DNA from: Lachnospiraceae bacterium KM106-2 | Lineage (GTDB): Bacteria > Bacillota > Clostridia > Lachnospirales > Lachnospiraceae | Direction: 5' to 3' | NCBI GenBank assembly: GCA_009731425.1 | Contig: AP018794.1 | Span: 1,185,960-1,249,959, forward strand | DNA length: 64,000 nucleotides | Shown here: positions 53,763-62,206 of the stretch, piece by piece | Layout of the letters: each line of letters starts with the position of its first letter | Numbering within the stretch: the first letter of the stretch is position 1 | Translations under genes and position numbers: made by a program | The notes under the pieces: model-generated | What the model was told of the DNA's origin: nothing | Database searches by the model: none | Seen by the model: the letters and a program-made list of their open reading frames with translations, nothing else

Positions 53763-55745
53763 CTATTTCACTTTTTCAAATACCGGAATCCTCTCAAGTG
53801 GAGCATCCACTTGGATCGTTGTCTCTCCTTCATACTTCTTGTTCGTATGGAGGTCTCTCCAAGTTCCCTTTGGCAAATATACTTCTCTGTTACGTTGGTC
53901 TAATTGTAAGATCGGAGCAACTAAATACTCTGAGCCAAACATATATTGATCTTCTAATGTCCAACACTTCTGATCTTCTGGAAATTCATAAAACATCGTA
54001 CGCATGAGAGGTGCTCCTGTCTCATGAGCTTCTTTCATAAGGCTTTCGATATAAGTCTTTAATTCCAACCTTAACTTCAGATTATCTTTCATAATCTGGA
54101 ATGCCTCTTCTCCATAGCTCCACAATTCATTTGGCTGTCCGGTAAATAGATAACCCCCGCCATAATCTAGTTCTGATAATGGTGGAATATTATGTGGCTC
54201 GCGATCGCCATGCATTCTTAAAAATGGAGTGAATACTGCAAATTCATACCAGCGAAGAAGTAATTCTACAAATTCTTTCTTGGAACCATCACCGTCCATA
54301 AATCCACCAATATCAGTCGTCCACCAAGGAATTCCTGCAAGTCCTATATTTAAACCGGCTACAAGTTGATCCCTGAAAGATTCAAATGTACTAGGAACAT
54401 CTCCAGACCAGACAATGGTTGCATTCCTTTGACTTCCTGCCCATGCACTACGAACTAAACTTGGAACCTCAGATCCGTTCGTATCTCGCATTCCTTGATA
54501 GAAAGTATCCGTATAGAGTTTAGGATAAATGTTGCTTACCTCTACTGCAGGTCCAAGATAATAACGATAATTACTGTAATCATATACCGTGTAATCCGGT
54601 TCACTATTATCTAACCAGAACATATCAATTCCTAAATCATAATAATTCTTTTTGCAGATCTCCCAAACATAAGCTCTTGCTTCTGGATTCGTTGCATCAA
54701 AGGTGAGGCAGTCACCGTTGAAATCATACGTCTGATTTGCTCCATGCTCTGTTCTTACAAGAAATCCTCGCTCTGACATTTCATTAAAATGAATGCTCTT
54801 TTTATCAACAGAAGGCCATACAGAGACGACCACTTTCGTGCCCATTGCATGTAGTTCTTCGGTCATTGCCTTTGGATCTGGCCAGTATTCTTTATCAAAT
54901 TGCCAGTCACCTTGTCTTGTCCAATGGAAGAAATCGATAACGATCACATCTAGAGGGATTCCAAGTTCTTTATACTTTCTTGCAACTTGAAGAACTTCCT
55001 CTTGTGTCCGATATCTTAATTTACATTGCCATAAACCAAGTAGATCTTTTGACAGCATTGGTGCTCGACCGGTTACTCCCGTATAGTTAAAAACGATATC
55101 AGCAGGTGTATTATCCGCGGTAACCCAATAATCCATCTGCTTTGTTGCTTGAGCTGTCCACTCTGTATAATTTTTACCAAAGGTTACTTTACCAACGGCT
55201 GGATTATTCCATAAAAATCCGTATCCTAAGCTGGAAACTGCAAATGGAATACTTACTTGTGAGTTTCTCTGTGCAAGCTCTAATATACATCCTTTTAGAT
55301 TCATAAACTTCTGCTGGTATTGTCCCATACCAAAGAGCCTTTCTTCTGGGTCATTTTCAAAACGGACCGTTAGTCCATAATCGCCACCAATGATCGGTGT
55401 ATATTCTCTGCCATTGATCTTAAGACAGCGACTCTCCCCTGTATGTAAGCTATCATAATTACGATGATATTCGCGAAAGAGTAACTTTCCTTCTTTGTAA
55501 AAGGCAATGACACCTGCATGATTGATCGTCATCGTCAGCTTTCCATTTTTGACTTCTGCATTTCCGTCTTTTAACTCGATCTTGGCGGATTGTTCTTCTA
55601 CTTTTTCTAACGCCCAGTCTTGATCAAAAATTGCCGGATACATTGTAGAACGAACACGCAATGCATTTTTGCCCCATGCCTCAACAACTAAAGTTTCATT
55701 TTGTTTCCTGGCGATCAATTTTCCATCTTGAATTGTAAAATACAT
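53763..55745 (-). CDS. GH31 family alpha-glycosidase (alpha-xylosidase/alpha-glucosidase type)
   Basis: A 660-residue cytoplasmic enzyme without signal peptide. It has an N-terminal beta-sandwich (about 1-230) and a TIM barrel (about 240-560). The nucleophile Asp is in DMFWLDNSEPDY, the acid/base region is IVWSGDVPSTFESFRDQL, and RMHGDREPHN and PWWTTDIGGF are GH31 marks. The long barrel loops and the SEPD motif recall YicI-type alpha-xylosidases, but specificity is uncertain. It is transcribed divergently from an AraC-type regulator. Confidence 0.93.
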   Translation of the reverse strand: MYFTIQDGKLIARKQNETLVVEAWGKNALRVRSTMYPAIFDQDWALEKVEEQSAKIELKDGNAEVKNGKLTMTINHAGVIAFYKEGKLLFREYHRNYDSLHTGESRCLKINGREYTPIIGGDYGLTVRFENDPEERLFGMGQYQQKFMNLKGCILELAQRNSQVSIPFAVSSLGYGFLWNNPAVGKVTFGKNYTEWTAQATKQMDYWVTADNTPADIVFNYTGVTGRAPMLSKDLLGLWQCKLRYRTQEEVLQVARKYKELGIPLDVIVIDFFHWTRQGDWQFDKEYWPDPKAMTEELHAMGTKVVVSVWPSVDKKSIHFNEMSERGFLVRTEHGANQTYDFNGDCLTFDATNPEARAYVWEICKKNYYDLGIDMFWLDNSEPDYTVYDYSNYRYYLGPAVEVSNIYPKLYTDTFYQGMRDTNGSEVPSLVRSAWAGSQRNATIVWSGDVPSTFESFRDQLVAGLNIGLAGIPWWTTDIGGFMDGDGSKKEFVELLLRWYEFAVFTPFLRMHGDREPHNIPPLSELDYGGGYLFTGQPNELWSYGEEAFQIMKDNLKLRLELKTYIESLMKEAHETGAPLMRTMFYEFPEDQKCWTLEDQYMFGSEYLVAPILQLDQRNREVYLPKGTWRDLHTNKKYEGETTIQVDAPLERIPVFEKVK

Positions 55746-55896
55746 GATTTTTTCCTCCCTTATCTTTCAGCTTTGTATTATACTAATACTATAATGATTT
55801 TAAGTGCCATCTTACTTGAACATTTTTCATACATATTAATACGATTTTGATGTTTTGCAACAAATATATGAAGAACCGTTAGAAAGGAGTATCGAA

Positions 55897-56799
55897 ATGA
55901 TCAATTATGATAAAATGCGAGAGGCAATTCCTCATGGAGACGCTATGTTCCCTTTAAAAGTTCATGAGGTTGTTACAGATCTAGAGTTTCCAGAAAGACT
56001 GAACTGTCACTGGCATGATGAAATCGAATTTCTCGTCGTTACAAAAGGTGAGGCGGTCTTTCATATTAATGAAAGGCAGTATCAAGTCAAAGAGGGGGAT
56101 GTTCTATTTATCCATTCCAATGATCTGCATTCTGCCTCCGCAGTAAACGAACTCCCCTTTGAGTTTTTTGCCGTTGTATTTCACACTTCCTTCCTTGACA
56201 GCTGCTTTCACGACAGCATCCAGCAGAAATATTTAACACCAGTCTATCAAAACGTGATCGTTGCAAAAGAATACTTATCTTCTGAGTTAGAGTGGTGTCG
56301 GACAATACACTCTCTACTTTGTGAAATTCGCCTGTTATTTCAAGAACAGTCTGTTTGCTTTGAACTACAGATTAAAGCTAGATTATTAGATATTTGGAGT
56401 CTTTTCTATGCTCATGCCAAACCTTTTAATCTCACAAAACAGAAAGATAATGACTATCGGATCAATCGTTTAAAGACGGTAATGACTTACCTTAAAGATA
56501 ACTATAGCTCAAAGATTACCTTAAGGGAACTTGCTTCTCTGATTGGTCTTTGTGAAGGACAATTCTGTCGTTTCTTTAAATCCATGACCCGAATGTCAGC
56601 CATGGACTACCTTAACCACTATCGGATCATGCAAAGTATTACATTATTAAATGAAACAGATAAGACCATAACAGAGATCGCCGGGATGTGCGGGTTTAAT
56701 AATATCAGCTATTTTAATAAATTGTTTCTAAAATATATGCATACAACTCCATCAGAAGTAAGAAGACAAAAAAACATGGCATCAATGGATACTCCTTAA
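55897..56799 (+). CDS. AraC-family transcriptional regulator with cupin sensor
   Basis: About 300 residues from the ATG at 55897 (AAAGGAG upstream). The N-terminal cupin has CHWHDEIEFLVVTKGEAVFHINE and GDVLFIHSNDLHSA. The C-terminal 100 residues hold two helix-turn-helix units (LRELASLIGLCEGQFCRFFK and IAGMCGFNNISYFNKLFLKY). Divergence from the GH31 gene suggests it controls use of the glycoside. Its last codons are also half of a terminator for the opposing gene. Confidence 0.92.
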   Translation: MINYDKMREAIPHGDAMFPLKVHEVVTDLEFPERLNCHWHDEIEFLVVTKGEAVFHINERQYQVKEGDVLFIHSNDLHSASAVNELPFEFFAVVFHTSFLDSCFHDSIQQKYLTPVYQNVIVAKEYLSSELEWCRTIHSLLCEIRLLFQEQSVCFELQIKARLLDIWSLFYAHAKPFNLTKQKDNDYRINRLKTVMTYLKDNYSSKITLRELASLIGLCEGQFCRFFKSMTRMSAMDYLNHYRIMQSITLLNETDKTITEIAGMCGFNNISYFNKLFLKYMHTTPSEVRRQKNMASMDTP

Positions 56800-56814
56800 T
56801 CCATTGATGCCATG
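56768..56814 (-). terminator. Terminator of the GNAT operon lying inside the 3' end of the AraC gene
   Basis: Perfect 16-bp inverted repeat (56775-56790 with 56799-56814), loop of eight, and a run of seven T on the minus strand (A-run 56768-56774). It follows the minus-strand GNAT stop at 56821. One arm and the T-run are coding sequence for the last residues of the convergent AraC-type regulator. Confidence 0.92.
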
Positions 56815-56820
56815 CCTTAT

Positions 56821-57273
56821 TCACTTATTCTTTTCCATCAAGATTGCCTTACAGCATTCTTGATAACCACAACGAAGATATAACTGCTTAGCTACTGGAT
56901 TCTCTTCGTTGACATACAATCGTATACCAGTAGCTTTCTTCTCTTCCAAGAATTCCTCTGCCATCTTCATTAATGCCTTCGCATATCCGTTTTCTCTGAA
57001 TTCTGGCTGTACCCATAATTCATCTATATAGATGTGCCCATGTCCATTAAACTTTCCTACTTTGGGGATGTAGATTAAAGAGATCCATCCTACAAAACGT
57101 TGTTCTATATCTAAGGCATAGATCGCCAAATTAGAATCCTCTAGCTCTCTTGTTATCTCTTCACTTACCGTCTGTGAATCAGGTTCTACTTGTTCACCGG
57201 TCATTCGATTATGTACAATAGCGGCAAAGAACTTATAATTGTCTTTACTTACCTTGACTATGTTATAATTCAT
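56821..57273 (-). CDS. GNAT-family N-acetyltransferase
   Basis: A 150-residue single-domain GNAT. Strand 4 and the acetyl-CoA loop are YIDELWVQPEFRENGYAKALM, and ENPVAKQLYLRCGYQEC gives the C-terminal core. It is probably the last gene of an operon with the acetyltransferase-like genes upstream (gap 26 bases). Substrate unknown. Confidence 0.88.
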   Translation of the reverse strand: MNYNIVKVSKDNYKFFAAIVHNRMTGEQVEPDSQTVSEEITRELEDSNLAIYALDIEQRFVGWISLIYIPKVGKFNGHGHIYIDELWVQPEFRENGYAKALMKMAEEFLEEKKATGIRLYVNEENPVAKQLYLRCGYQECCKAILMEKNK

Positions 57274-57299
57274 AGGTATCAGTTCCCTTTCGTAACTTC

Positions 57300-58151
57300 T
57301 TAACTTAATATCTTTTCCATAACGATAGTATGATCTGTAATCTGTTCCACCTTATGAAATCCATACTTTTCATATACCCAATAAGGATTAAAGCCATCTG
57401 GCCATTCATATATGCCAATCCCTTCAATCTTCTTGCGGCAAAACAAGTTTGCGTTTTGAAGCAGATGATCCATTAGTGCATCGATCATTATAACACGTGG
57501 TATTCCATATCCGATCTCATAACAGCCAACGGTAAGATATTCTTCCTCTTTATGGGTGGTTCCGGTCAGATAGCCATATTGTTTTATAATCTCTCTTGGA
57601 AATACCTCAAGCAGGCCAATTACCTTATCATTCCATTTTGCAAACATTCCCGCTATTGTTTCTCTTTCCCATACCTTTTGATATACCTCTTCTTTTATGG
57701 AGCGGCATCTATTATGATACTTTCTCGGTGGGTTTCCCATTGGATAATTACATAAACACATCGTCATCTCTTCTTGGTAACTGTCTTTTGTAATGGGAAG
57801 AAATGTGATCTTTCCATCCTTCATTGCCTTCTTAAAACTCTCTGTACTAATAATGGGATAGACTGACGTTTCGCAATACTGCATCACTTTCTCTTCCATC
57901 TGCGTTATACCGAGTGCTGAATAGATTCTGTCTTTATGAAGCGGTACGGTGTCAATCTGTTTTCCGTCACAAAATACATGAATAAAGCAATTTCCGTTGT
58001 TTCCAATTGCCTTTTTATATTCTATAGATGCCTTGTGATAGGGAATAGCCTCTATTTCAACTTCTTGGTCTTTCAGCCATTCTTCTAGTTTTCCAAGAAA
58101 GGCGCCATTTGCCTCACAAAGTGGTGAATATAGTACCGTAATTTTCTTCAT
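57300..58151 (-). CDS. Thioredoxin-like plus GNAT-like two-domain protein
   Basis: A 283-residue protein. Residues about 1-85 open like a thioredoxin-fold domain (ITVLYSPLCEANGAFLGKL, with a single Cys). From about residue 115 a GNAT-like domain follows, with GMFAKWNDKVIGLLEVFPRE, GCYEIGYGIPRVIMIDALMDHLL and VYEKYGFHKVE. The layout is like that of the protein at 41849. It lies between two GNAT genes and may modify a thiol-linked or peptidyl substrate; that is speculation. Confidence 0.72.
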   Translation of the reverse strand: MKKITVLYSPLCEANGAFLGKLEEWLKDQEVEIEAIPYHKASIEYKKAIGNNGNCFIHVFCDGKQIDTVPLHKDRIYSALGITQMEEKVMQYCETSVYPIISTESFKKAMKDGKITFLPITKDSYQEEMTMCLCNYPMGNPPRKYHNRCRSIKEEVYQKVWERETIAGMFAKWNDKVIGLLEVFPREIIKQYGYLTGTTHKEEEYLTVGCYEIGYGIPRVIMIDALMDHLLQNANLFCRKKIEGIGIYEWPDGFNPYWVYEKYGFHKVEQITDHTIVMEKILS

Positions 58152-58177
58152 CTTGTATACTCACTTTCTTAGTAGAA

Positions 58178-58720
58178 TTAGTTCTTGCGATATTTACGAT
58201 AATAAAAATAGCTGTCACTTACCATATTGGGCTGTTTATGACTGATTGGAGTTCTCTTCTCATACAACTCAAATCCTGATTTTTCGGCTACATGACAGGA
58301 TGCTTGATTCGAACAATCAATAGTCAAGATCAGATAGGGAAGATCTGATACTTTCATACACCAATCAAATAATGCATCTAAAGCTTCCGAAGCATAATGA
58401 TATCCTTGATATTCTTCATCAATAAAGTATGCCATTTCTACTTCATTCAGGTTATCTTCGATTCCCATACCTACCATACCGATCATCAGATCACTATCAG
58501 GAAGGGCGATCGCGTAGCGTTTGTTCTCATAGACGTCCTTCGATTCCTTCTGACTCTGATGCCAATCGATATAGCCATGAAAAGATTCTGGTGTTGGATT
58601 ATATTCGGACCAGTCTTTCATATATTTCATCACATTTTTCTGCCATACGATCTTAAATAATTGAGGTTCATCTTTTCGCTCGAAATCACGGATGACGAGA
58701 CGATCTGTTTTTATATACAT
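58178..58720 (-). CDS. GNAT acetyltransferase, RimJ/RimL type
   Basis: About 180 residues from the ATG at 58720 (MYIKTDRLVIRDFERKDEPQ; GGAGAGG upstream). The RimJ/RimL opening TDRLVIRDF, the core MAYFIDEEYQGYHYASEALDAL and SCHVAEKSGFELYE are present. The frame stays open upstream, but that part is a leftover of another acetyltransferase. Acts on amines or N-termini; substrate unknown. Confidence 0.9.
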   Translation of the reverse strand: MYIKTDRLVIRDFERKDEPQLFKIVWQKNVMKYMKDWSEYNPTPESFHGYIDWHQSQKESKDVYENKRYAIALPDSDLMIGMVGMGIEDNLNEVEMAYFIDEEYQGYHYASEALDALFDWCMKVSDLPYLILTIDCSNQASCHVAEKSGFELYEKRTPISHKQPNMVSDSYFYYRKYRKN

Positions 58721-58867
58721 CGTTACCTCTCCTTTTTTTACTTCTGGTTTTCTACAGGTATAATATCGAAACATCGTATCCTCATGCTCGAATTGGAATC
58801 CGACTTTTTCTAAAACATGCTAACTACGTTTGTATTTCAGAACAGCATCCGCATTTACCACTACCAT
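58721..58867 (-). pseudogene. Remnant of a RimJ/RimL-type acetyltransferase C-terminus
   Basis: Directly upstream and in frame with the RimL-type gene, 33 codons read HVLEKVGFQFEHEDTMFRYY and on to its ribosome binding site. That is the typical last strand and helix of a GNAT. A TAG codon at 58822-58820 cuts it off from 15 further in-frame codons. No acetyl-CoA-binding half remains. Confidence 0.6.
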
Positions 58868-58869
58868 AT

Positions 58870-59379
58870 TCATTTCGCTTGCTTCTTTTTTATGTATTTT
58901 TTATAGATAGCGGAAGCTGCATTCCCTGGGCTATCCGGGAACATGTAAGCTGGTGCTTCTTTAGCTGGAACCCAGGATGCAGAATCCACTTCACTTGAGA
59001 GTACTAGATCACACTTTCTCGCATATGCAAGAAATCCATGCATTAAAAGACCTTTCGCATCAAACCAATAAGTACCCGCATATTCGAGTTTCTCAACATC
59101 AATACCTATTTCCTCTTTCACTTCACGCATCGCTGTCTCCTCTGCATTTTCACCTGGCGTCATATAACCAGCTACAAATGATGCATACTGTTTTGATAAA
59201 TATCCTTGTCTGATCAATACAAGTTCATCATATTCATTGGCTACTAATATGATGACGCAGCTTGAAAATGAATCAAACCAATATCGGTCACAAAACTTAC
59301 AGAATGGTACTAGTCCATCATCACCAGCAGGTTTCTCAATTAACTTTGCTCCACATTCTGGACAAAACTTATATCTCAT
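58870..59379 (-). CDS. NUDIX hydrolase with zinc ribbon (NudC-like)
   Basis: A 169-residue protein. The N-terminal zinc ribbon has FCPECGAKL and FCKFCDRYW (CxxC...CxxC), and the Nudix box is GYMTPGENAEETAMREVKEE. The order ribbon then Nudix matches NADH pyrophosphatase-like proteins, but the N-terminal domain of full-length NudC is missing and the SQPWPFPxS specificity motif is not seen. Possibly a NAD- or sugar-nucleotide hydrolase. Confidence 0.87.
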   Translation of the reverse strand: MRYKFCPECGAKLIEKPAGDDGLVPFCKFCDRYWFDSFSSCVIILVANEYDELVLIRQGYLSKQYASFVAGYMTPGENAEETAMREVKEEIGIDVEKLEYAGTYWFDAKGLLMHGFLAYARKCDLVLSSEVDSASWVPAKEAPAYMFPDSPGNAASAIYKKYIKKKQAK

Positions 59380-59467
59380 ACGTGTTCCTCCATCTCATTA
59401 CTTTTCACTGTTGTTTCATATTGATCGGTTTATCCTAGGCATCTGTAATCGTTCCATGTTTTCGCCT

Positions 59468-60046
59468 TTATCCTAATTTCTTTCTTATTTTGCTTCTTTG
59501 TAGGAATAATGCAACTACATTATAAAAGATGAATAGGATCGCGGAACTAAAGATCACGATAAATGCGATTGCCAAGATACCTAAGACGGATAGCAATTCA
59601 TCATGACGAATCATATTTAAACATCCCAGAATTCCATTAACCTCTAATAAACAACAGAGCAAAAAATAGATACTATACTTTTTCCACAACGAATCGATTA
59701 GGCTATATCTAGATTCCTCATCTGTATAAATCCGCTCTTCCATATTACACCCTTTTTTGCAAAAATAATACCATTTGCCTCCAACGGCCTCCCATTGCAT
59801 AATTTCTGTCCAACCGGCATCTTGATATAATAGATGGTAATCTTCCGTATCGTTCTCTTTCTTTACATAATCGATCTGATACGTATACTCTTCTGGCTCG
59901 CAAGATTCAAATTCATATTTTGTTGGAATTCCTTTATATAATTTCTTAAACTTCCATCCTTTTTTTCTCATTTCAGTTAAGAAAATTTCTTCTTTTTCAT
60001 ATTGGTGAATCCAAAAAGATTTTCGTACATATTTCATTTCACTCAT
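59468..60046 (-). CDS. DUF2812-family membrane protein
   Basis: About 192 residues from the ATG at 60046, one base after the PadR stop codon. A cytoplasmic DUF2812 domain (about 1-115; KSFWIHQYEKEEIFLTEM and GWTEIMQWEAVGGKWYYF) precedes two membrane helices near residues 130-185. DUF2812 genes nearly always sit next to PadR regulators, as here, and are probably controlled by them. Function is unknown. Confidence 0.87.
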   Translation of the reverse strand: MSEMKYVRKSFWIHQYEKEEIFLTEMRKKGWKFKKLYKGIPTKYEFESCEPEEYTYQIDYVKKENDTEDYHLLYQDAGWTEIMQWEAVGGKWYYFCKKGCNMEERIYTDEESRYSLIDSLWKKYSIYFLLCCLLEVNGILGCLNMIRHDELLSVLGILAIAFIVIFSSAILFIFYNVVALFLQRSKIRKKLG

Positions 60047-60047
60047 C

Positions 60048-60350
60048 TTATAATAACCCCTTCCCATTTTCATAAAGCTCTCTTAATCTTAATACTTCCT
60101 GTCTTAGAATCGTTTTCCCCTCTTCGGTGATCTGATAATACTTCCGTTTTTCTTCTTCCTTCGTACTTAGGATCAATCCGGCTTTCTCAAGCTTTCCAAG
60201 AGTTCCATAGATGGTACCAGCTCCGATCTTAATCCGATTATCAGTTATTTGTTCTACATGTTGCATAATTCCATAACCATGCCTTTCTTCCAGTAAAGAA
60301 AGCAGGATATAATATGCGGTCTCACTCATTGGATTTAAATTCATCGCCAT
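60048..60350 (-). CDS. PadR-family transcriptional regulator
   Basis: A 100-residue winged-helix repressor: YYILLSLLEERHGYGIMQHV, the recognition segment IGAGTIYGTLGKLEKAGLI, and the wing EEEKRKYYQITEEG. Two palindromic sites overlap and follow its own promoter, so autorepression is likely. It forms an operon with the DUF2812 gene. Confidence 0.93.
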   Translation of the reverse strand: MAMNLNPMSETAYYILLSLLEERHGYGIMQHVEQITDNRIKIGAGTIYGTLGKLEKAGLILSTKEEEKRKYYQITEEGKTILRQEVLRLRELYENGKGLL

Positions 60351-60394
60351 TTCATCACACTCCTTTATATATTATGCCATGATACATCGTAGTG

Positions 60395-60440
60395 TGATAT
60401 ATCATACGTACAATATATCACGTTGTGATATACACGTCAA
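60395..60440 (-). promoter_or_regulatory. PadR operon promoter with overlapping palindromic operators
   Basis: On the minus strand TTGACG (60440-60435), a 17-base spacer and TATATT (60417-60412). The palindrome TATATCAC-GTT-GTGATATA (60414-60432) covers the spacer and -10. A second palindrome TGATATATCA lies at 60395-60404, downstream of the -10. Sequence and position fit PadR autoregulation. Confidence 0.75.
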
Positions 60441-60493
60441 CCACGAAATGGTAAAACGAGAAGAAGCACGCTTTGCAAGTTTCTTTCGTTATC

Positions 60494-60541
60494 GCGACAG
60501 TCGCCAAGGTGATACAAGTATCACTTTGGCTCGTTGTTCGC
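60494..60541. repeat. Imperfect inverted repeat, GC-richer than its surroundings
   Basis: GCCAAGGTGATAC (60503-60515) and GTATCACTTTGGC (60518-60530) pair over 13 positions with one wobble and a two-base loop. Outer GCG-rich flanks pair partly. No T-run follows, so it is not an obvious terminator. It could be a dispersed intergenic element. Confidence 0.5.
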
Positions 60542-60546
60542 GTAAA

Positions 60547-60586
60547 TAAAAAGAGACATTTAAGTATTCTTAAATGTCTCTTTTTT
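60547..60586 (-). terminator. Terminator after the J-domain protein gene
   Basis: AAAAAGAGACATTTAAG pairs with CTTAAATGTCTCTTTTT around a short loop, with A/T runs on both sides, just past the stop at 60603. Confidence 0.88.
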
Positions 60587-60602
60587 GATTGAACCTTACG
60601 GC

Positions 60603-61568
60603 CTAATATTTTAGATCTGATTCATACTGATTCAAAATCTCAGCGATCACGAGATTCTGATTAGGCAGTTTGATTTCTTCGATTTCTTTTTCCATACGAA
60701 GATACAGGATAATCTTGATCTTTACTTGATAGGGACGAGTCTTTTTGTTAATGAGGCACTCTCTTACTACTAATTTCACTTGTGCCTTAGAATACTGAAG
60801 GATCGGGATCAAGATATAGTAAAGATGATCTTCCTCTAAGGAAAGATGCCCTAAGGAAACACCTTTAGAATCGGATACCAAAACCCGATTATTTTTAATT
60901 GCTGATGGATACAGAAGATCTCCCTCTTTTAAATTGACCATTGCTGTAAAAGCCTGTGAACTCCCGCTAGTTCCTAATAACGCCCGAAAGGCATAGATCT
61001 CTCTTCCTATTTCATCCACTTTAACCGTCGATGCGATCCTTTTTAAACAATACACCGGTTGAATGAATTGACTAGCCAGACTATTGAATAATTTTATCTG
61101 ATAAGAAAAACGATTCTTGTTTCGATCACGATCATCATAATAATAGTTACACTCAATTCCTTCTAGTAGCTCAATAACCGCATGATTAAGACTTCGAAGA
61201 AATAGATCAAACTCCTCTAATTCAGGATCCCAGATATATCTTCCTCTTGTAATCGTACTATAGGCATCCGGTTCTTCTATTTCCATAAAATACGGAATAT
61301 AGATATTTCGCTCAACAAAAGCACTTTCATTTACTTTCGCCTGCCACTGTGGCTTTTGCTTCTTTTTTCGCTTAGTAGGAACCCCCTTTTTACGCACTAA
61401 GGCATAAGCCTCATTAATTCGCTGTGCCTTCGCTACATAATCGGGTAGTTCTGACCCCACCGCGTCAGGATGAAACCGACTGATCTTCTTACGAAATTTT
61501 ATTTTTATAGTTCTTTCATCATCTTCTTCTGTAACACCAAGAATCTGATATGCTTCTCTGATATTCAT
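60603..61568 (-). CDS. J-domain protein with an unknown C-terminal domain
   Basis: A 321-residue protein. Residues about 1-65 form a J domain (YQILGVTEEDDERTIKIKFR) with an intact HPD in ISRFHPDAVG, so it can stimulate an Hsp70. A basic linker (KRKKKQKPQ) leads to about 230 residues of unrecognised sequence, including IPYFMEIEEPDAYSTITRG and GLEEDHLYYI-like stretches, probably beta rich. No zinc-finger or Gly/Phe region of classical DnaJ is present. A client-specific co-chaperone is the natural guess. The ribosome binding site is weak. Confidence 0.8.
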   Translation of the reverse strand: MNIREAYQILGVTEEDDERTIKIKFRKKISRFHPDAVGSELPDYVAKAQRINEAYALVRKKGVPTKRKKKQKPQWQAKVNESAFVERNIYIPYFMEIEEPDAYSTITRGRYIWDPELEEFDLFLRSLNHAVIELLEGIECNYYYDDRDRNKNRFSYQIKLFNSLASQFIQPVYCLKRIASTVKVDEIGREIYAFRALLGTSGSSQAFTAMVNLKEGDLLYPSAIKNNRVLVSDSKGVSLGHLSLEEDHLYYILIPILQYSKAQVKLVVRECLINKKTRPYQVKIKIILYLRMEKEIEEIKLPNQNLVIAEILNQYESDLKY

Positions 61569-61677
61569 ATTTACACTTTCTACGACTTAGCTATTTCTAT
61601 TTTTTCTACTTTCCTGCTTATTTTAATACCTAAAATAATATTATTCAACTGAATCTACATTACACGACGGATTCCAA

Positions 61678-61914
61678 TTATTTCACATGTCGACAATTTA
61701 GATTAGCTTCTTCGATAATAAATTTTCCACAGTCTTTACAATAAAAGGTTCGAACAAACCCTCCTTTATCTTCAGAGCTCAATTTAATTCCTTTTACAAA
61801 AGGAGTAAAATCCCACCTTCCTTTACTTTTTACTTCTTCAATCCACTTTAAATCATAGTGCTCTTGGTTGATACGACCAAGGATCATTTCTTTTTTACAA
61901 TATGGACATTCCAT
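61678..61914 (-). CDS. Zinc-ribbon protein of DUF6487 type
   Basis: A 78-residue protein with CPYCKKEM at the N-terminus and FYCKDCGKFII near the end, forming one CxxC...CxxC zinc site. The spacing and the residues GRINQEHYDLKW fit the short zinc-ribbon family DUF6487. GGGGAG precedes the ATG. Function unknown. Confidence 0.82.
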   Translation of the reverse strand: MECPYCKKEMILGRINQEHYDLKWIEEVKSKGRWDFTPFVKGIKLSSEDKGGFVRTFYCKDCGKFIIEEANLNCRHVK

Positions 61915-61987
61915 GCTTTACTTCTCCCCCTCTAATCCATCTATTAAATTACAATTGACATAACCTACGTATTTTCTTATTCGGAAA

Positions 61988-62125
61988 CTATTTTTGAAAT
62001 AATAAATTCCAGACCTTTTGTGTGATGTAAATATATTGCTGATCGGATGAGAGTTTTACTCCATAGGAATCTATCACCTCTTTAGAATGTCGACGCATGA
62101 GCTCTTGCAATCCAATTGCGGTATC
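61988..62125 (-). pseudogene. Coding-like remnant, family not identified
   Basis: Forty-five codons read TAIGLQELMRRHSKEVIDSY and end KVWNLLFQK before a stop at 61990-61988. The composition is protein-like, with helix-forming spacing, but there is no start codon with a ribosome binding site. Plausible coding sequence upstream continues only in other frames, suggesting frameshift decay. The remaining bases between 61915 and 62206 hold nothing recognised. Confidence 0.35.
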
Positions 62126-62206
62126 TTTTCGTTTCCTCTATACTCCTTTTCATCCACTTCTCCAAGGATACAATCTCCTATTATTAAAAGATATGGAAGG
62201 ATAACA

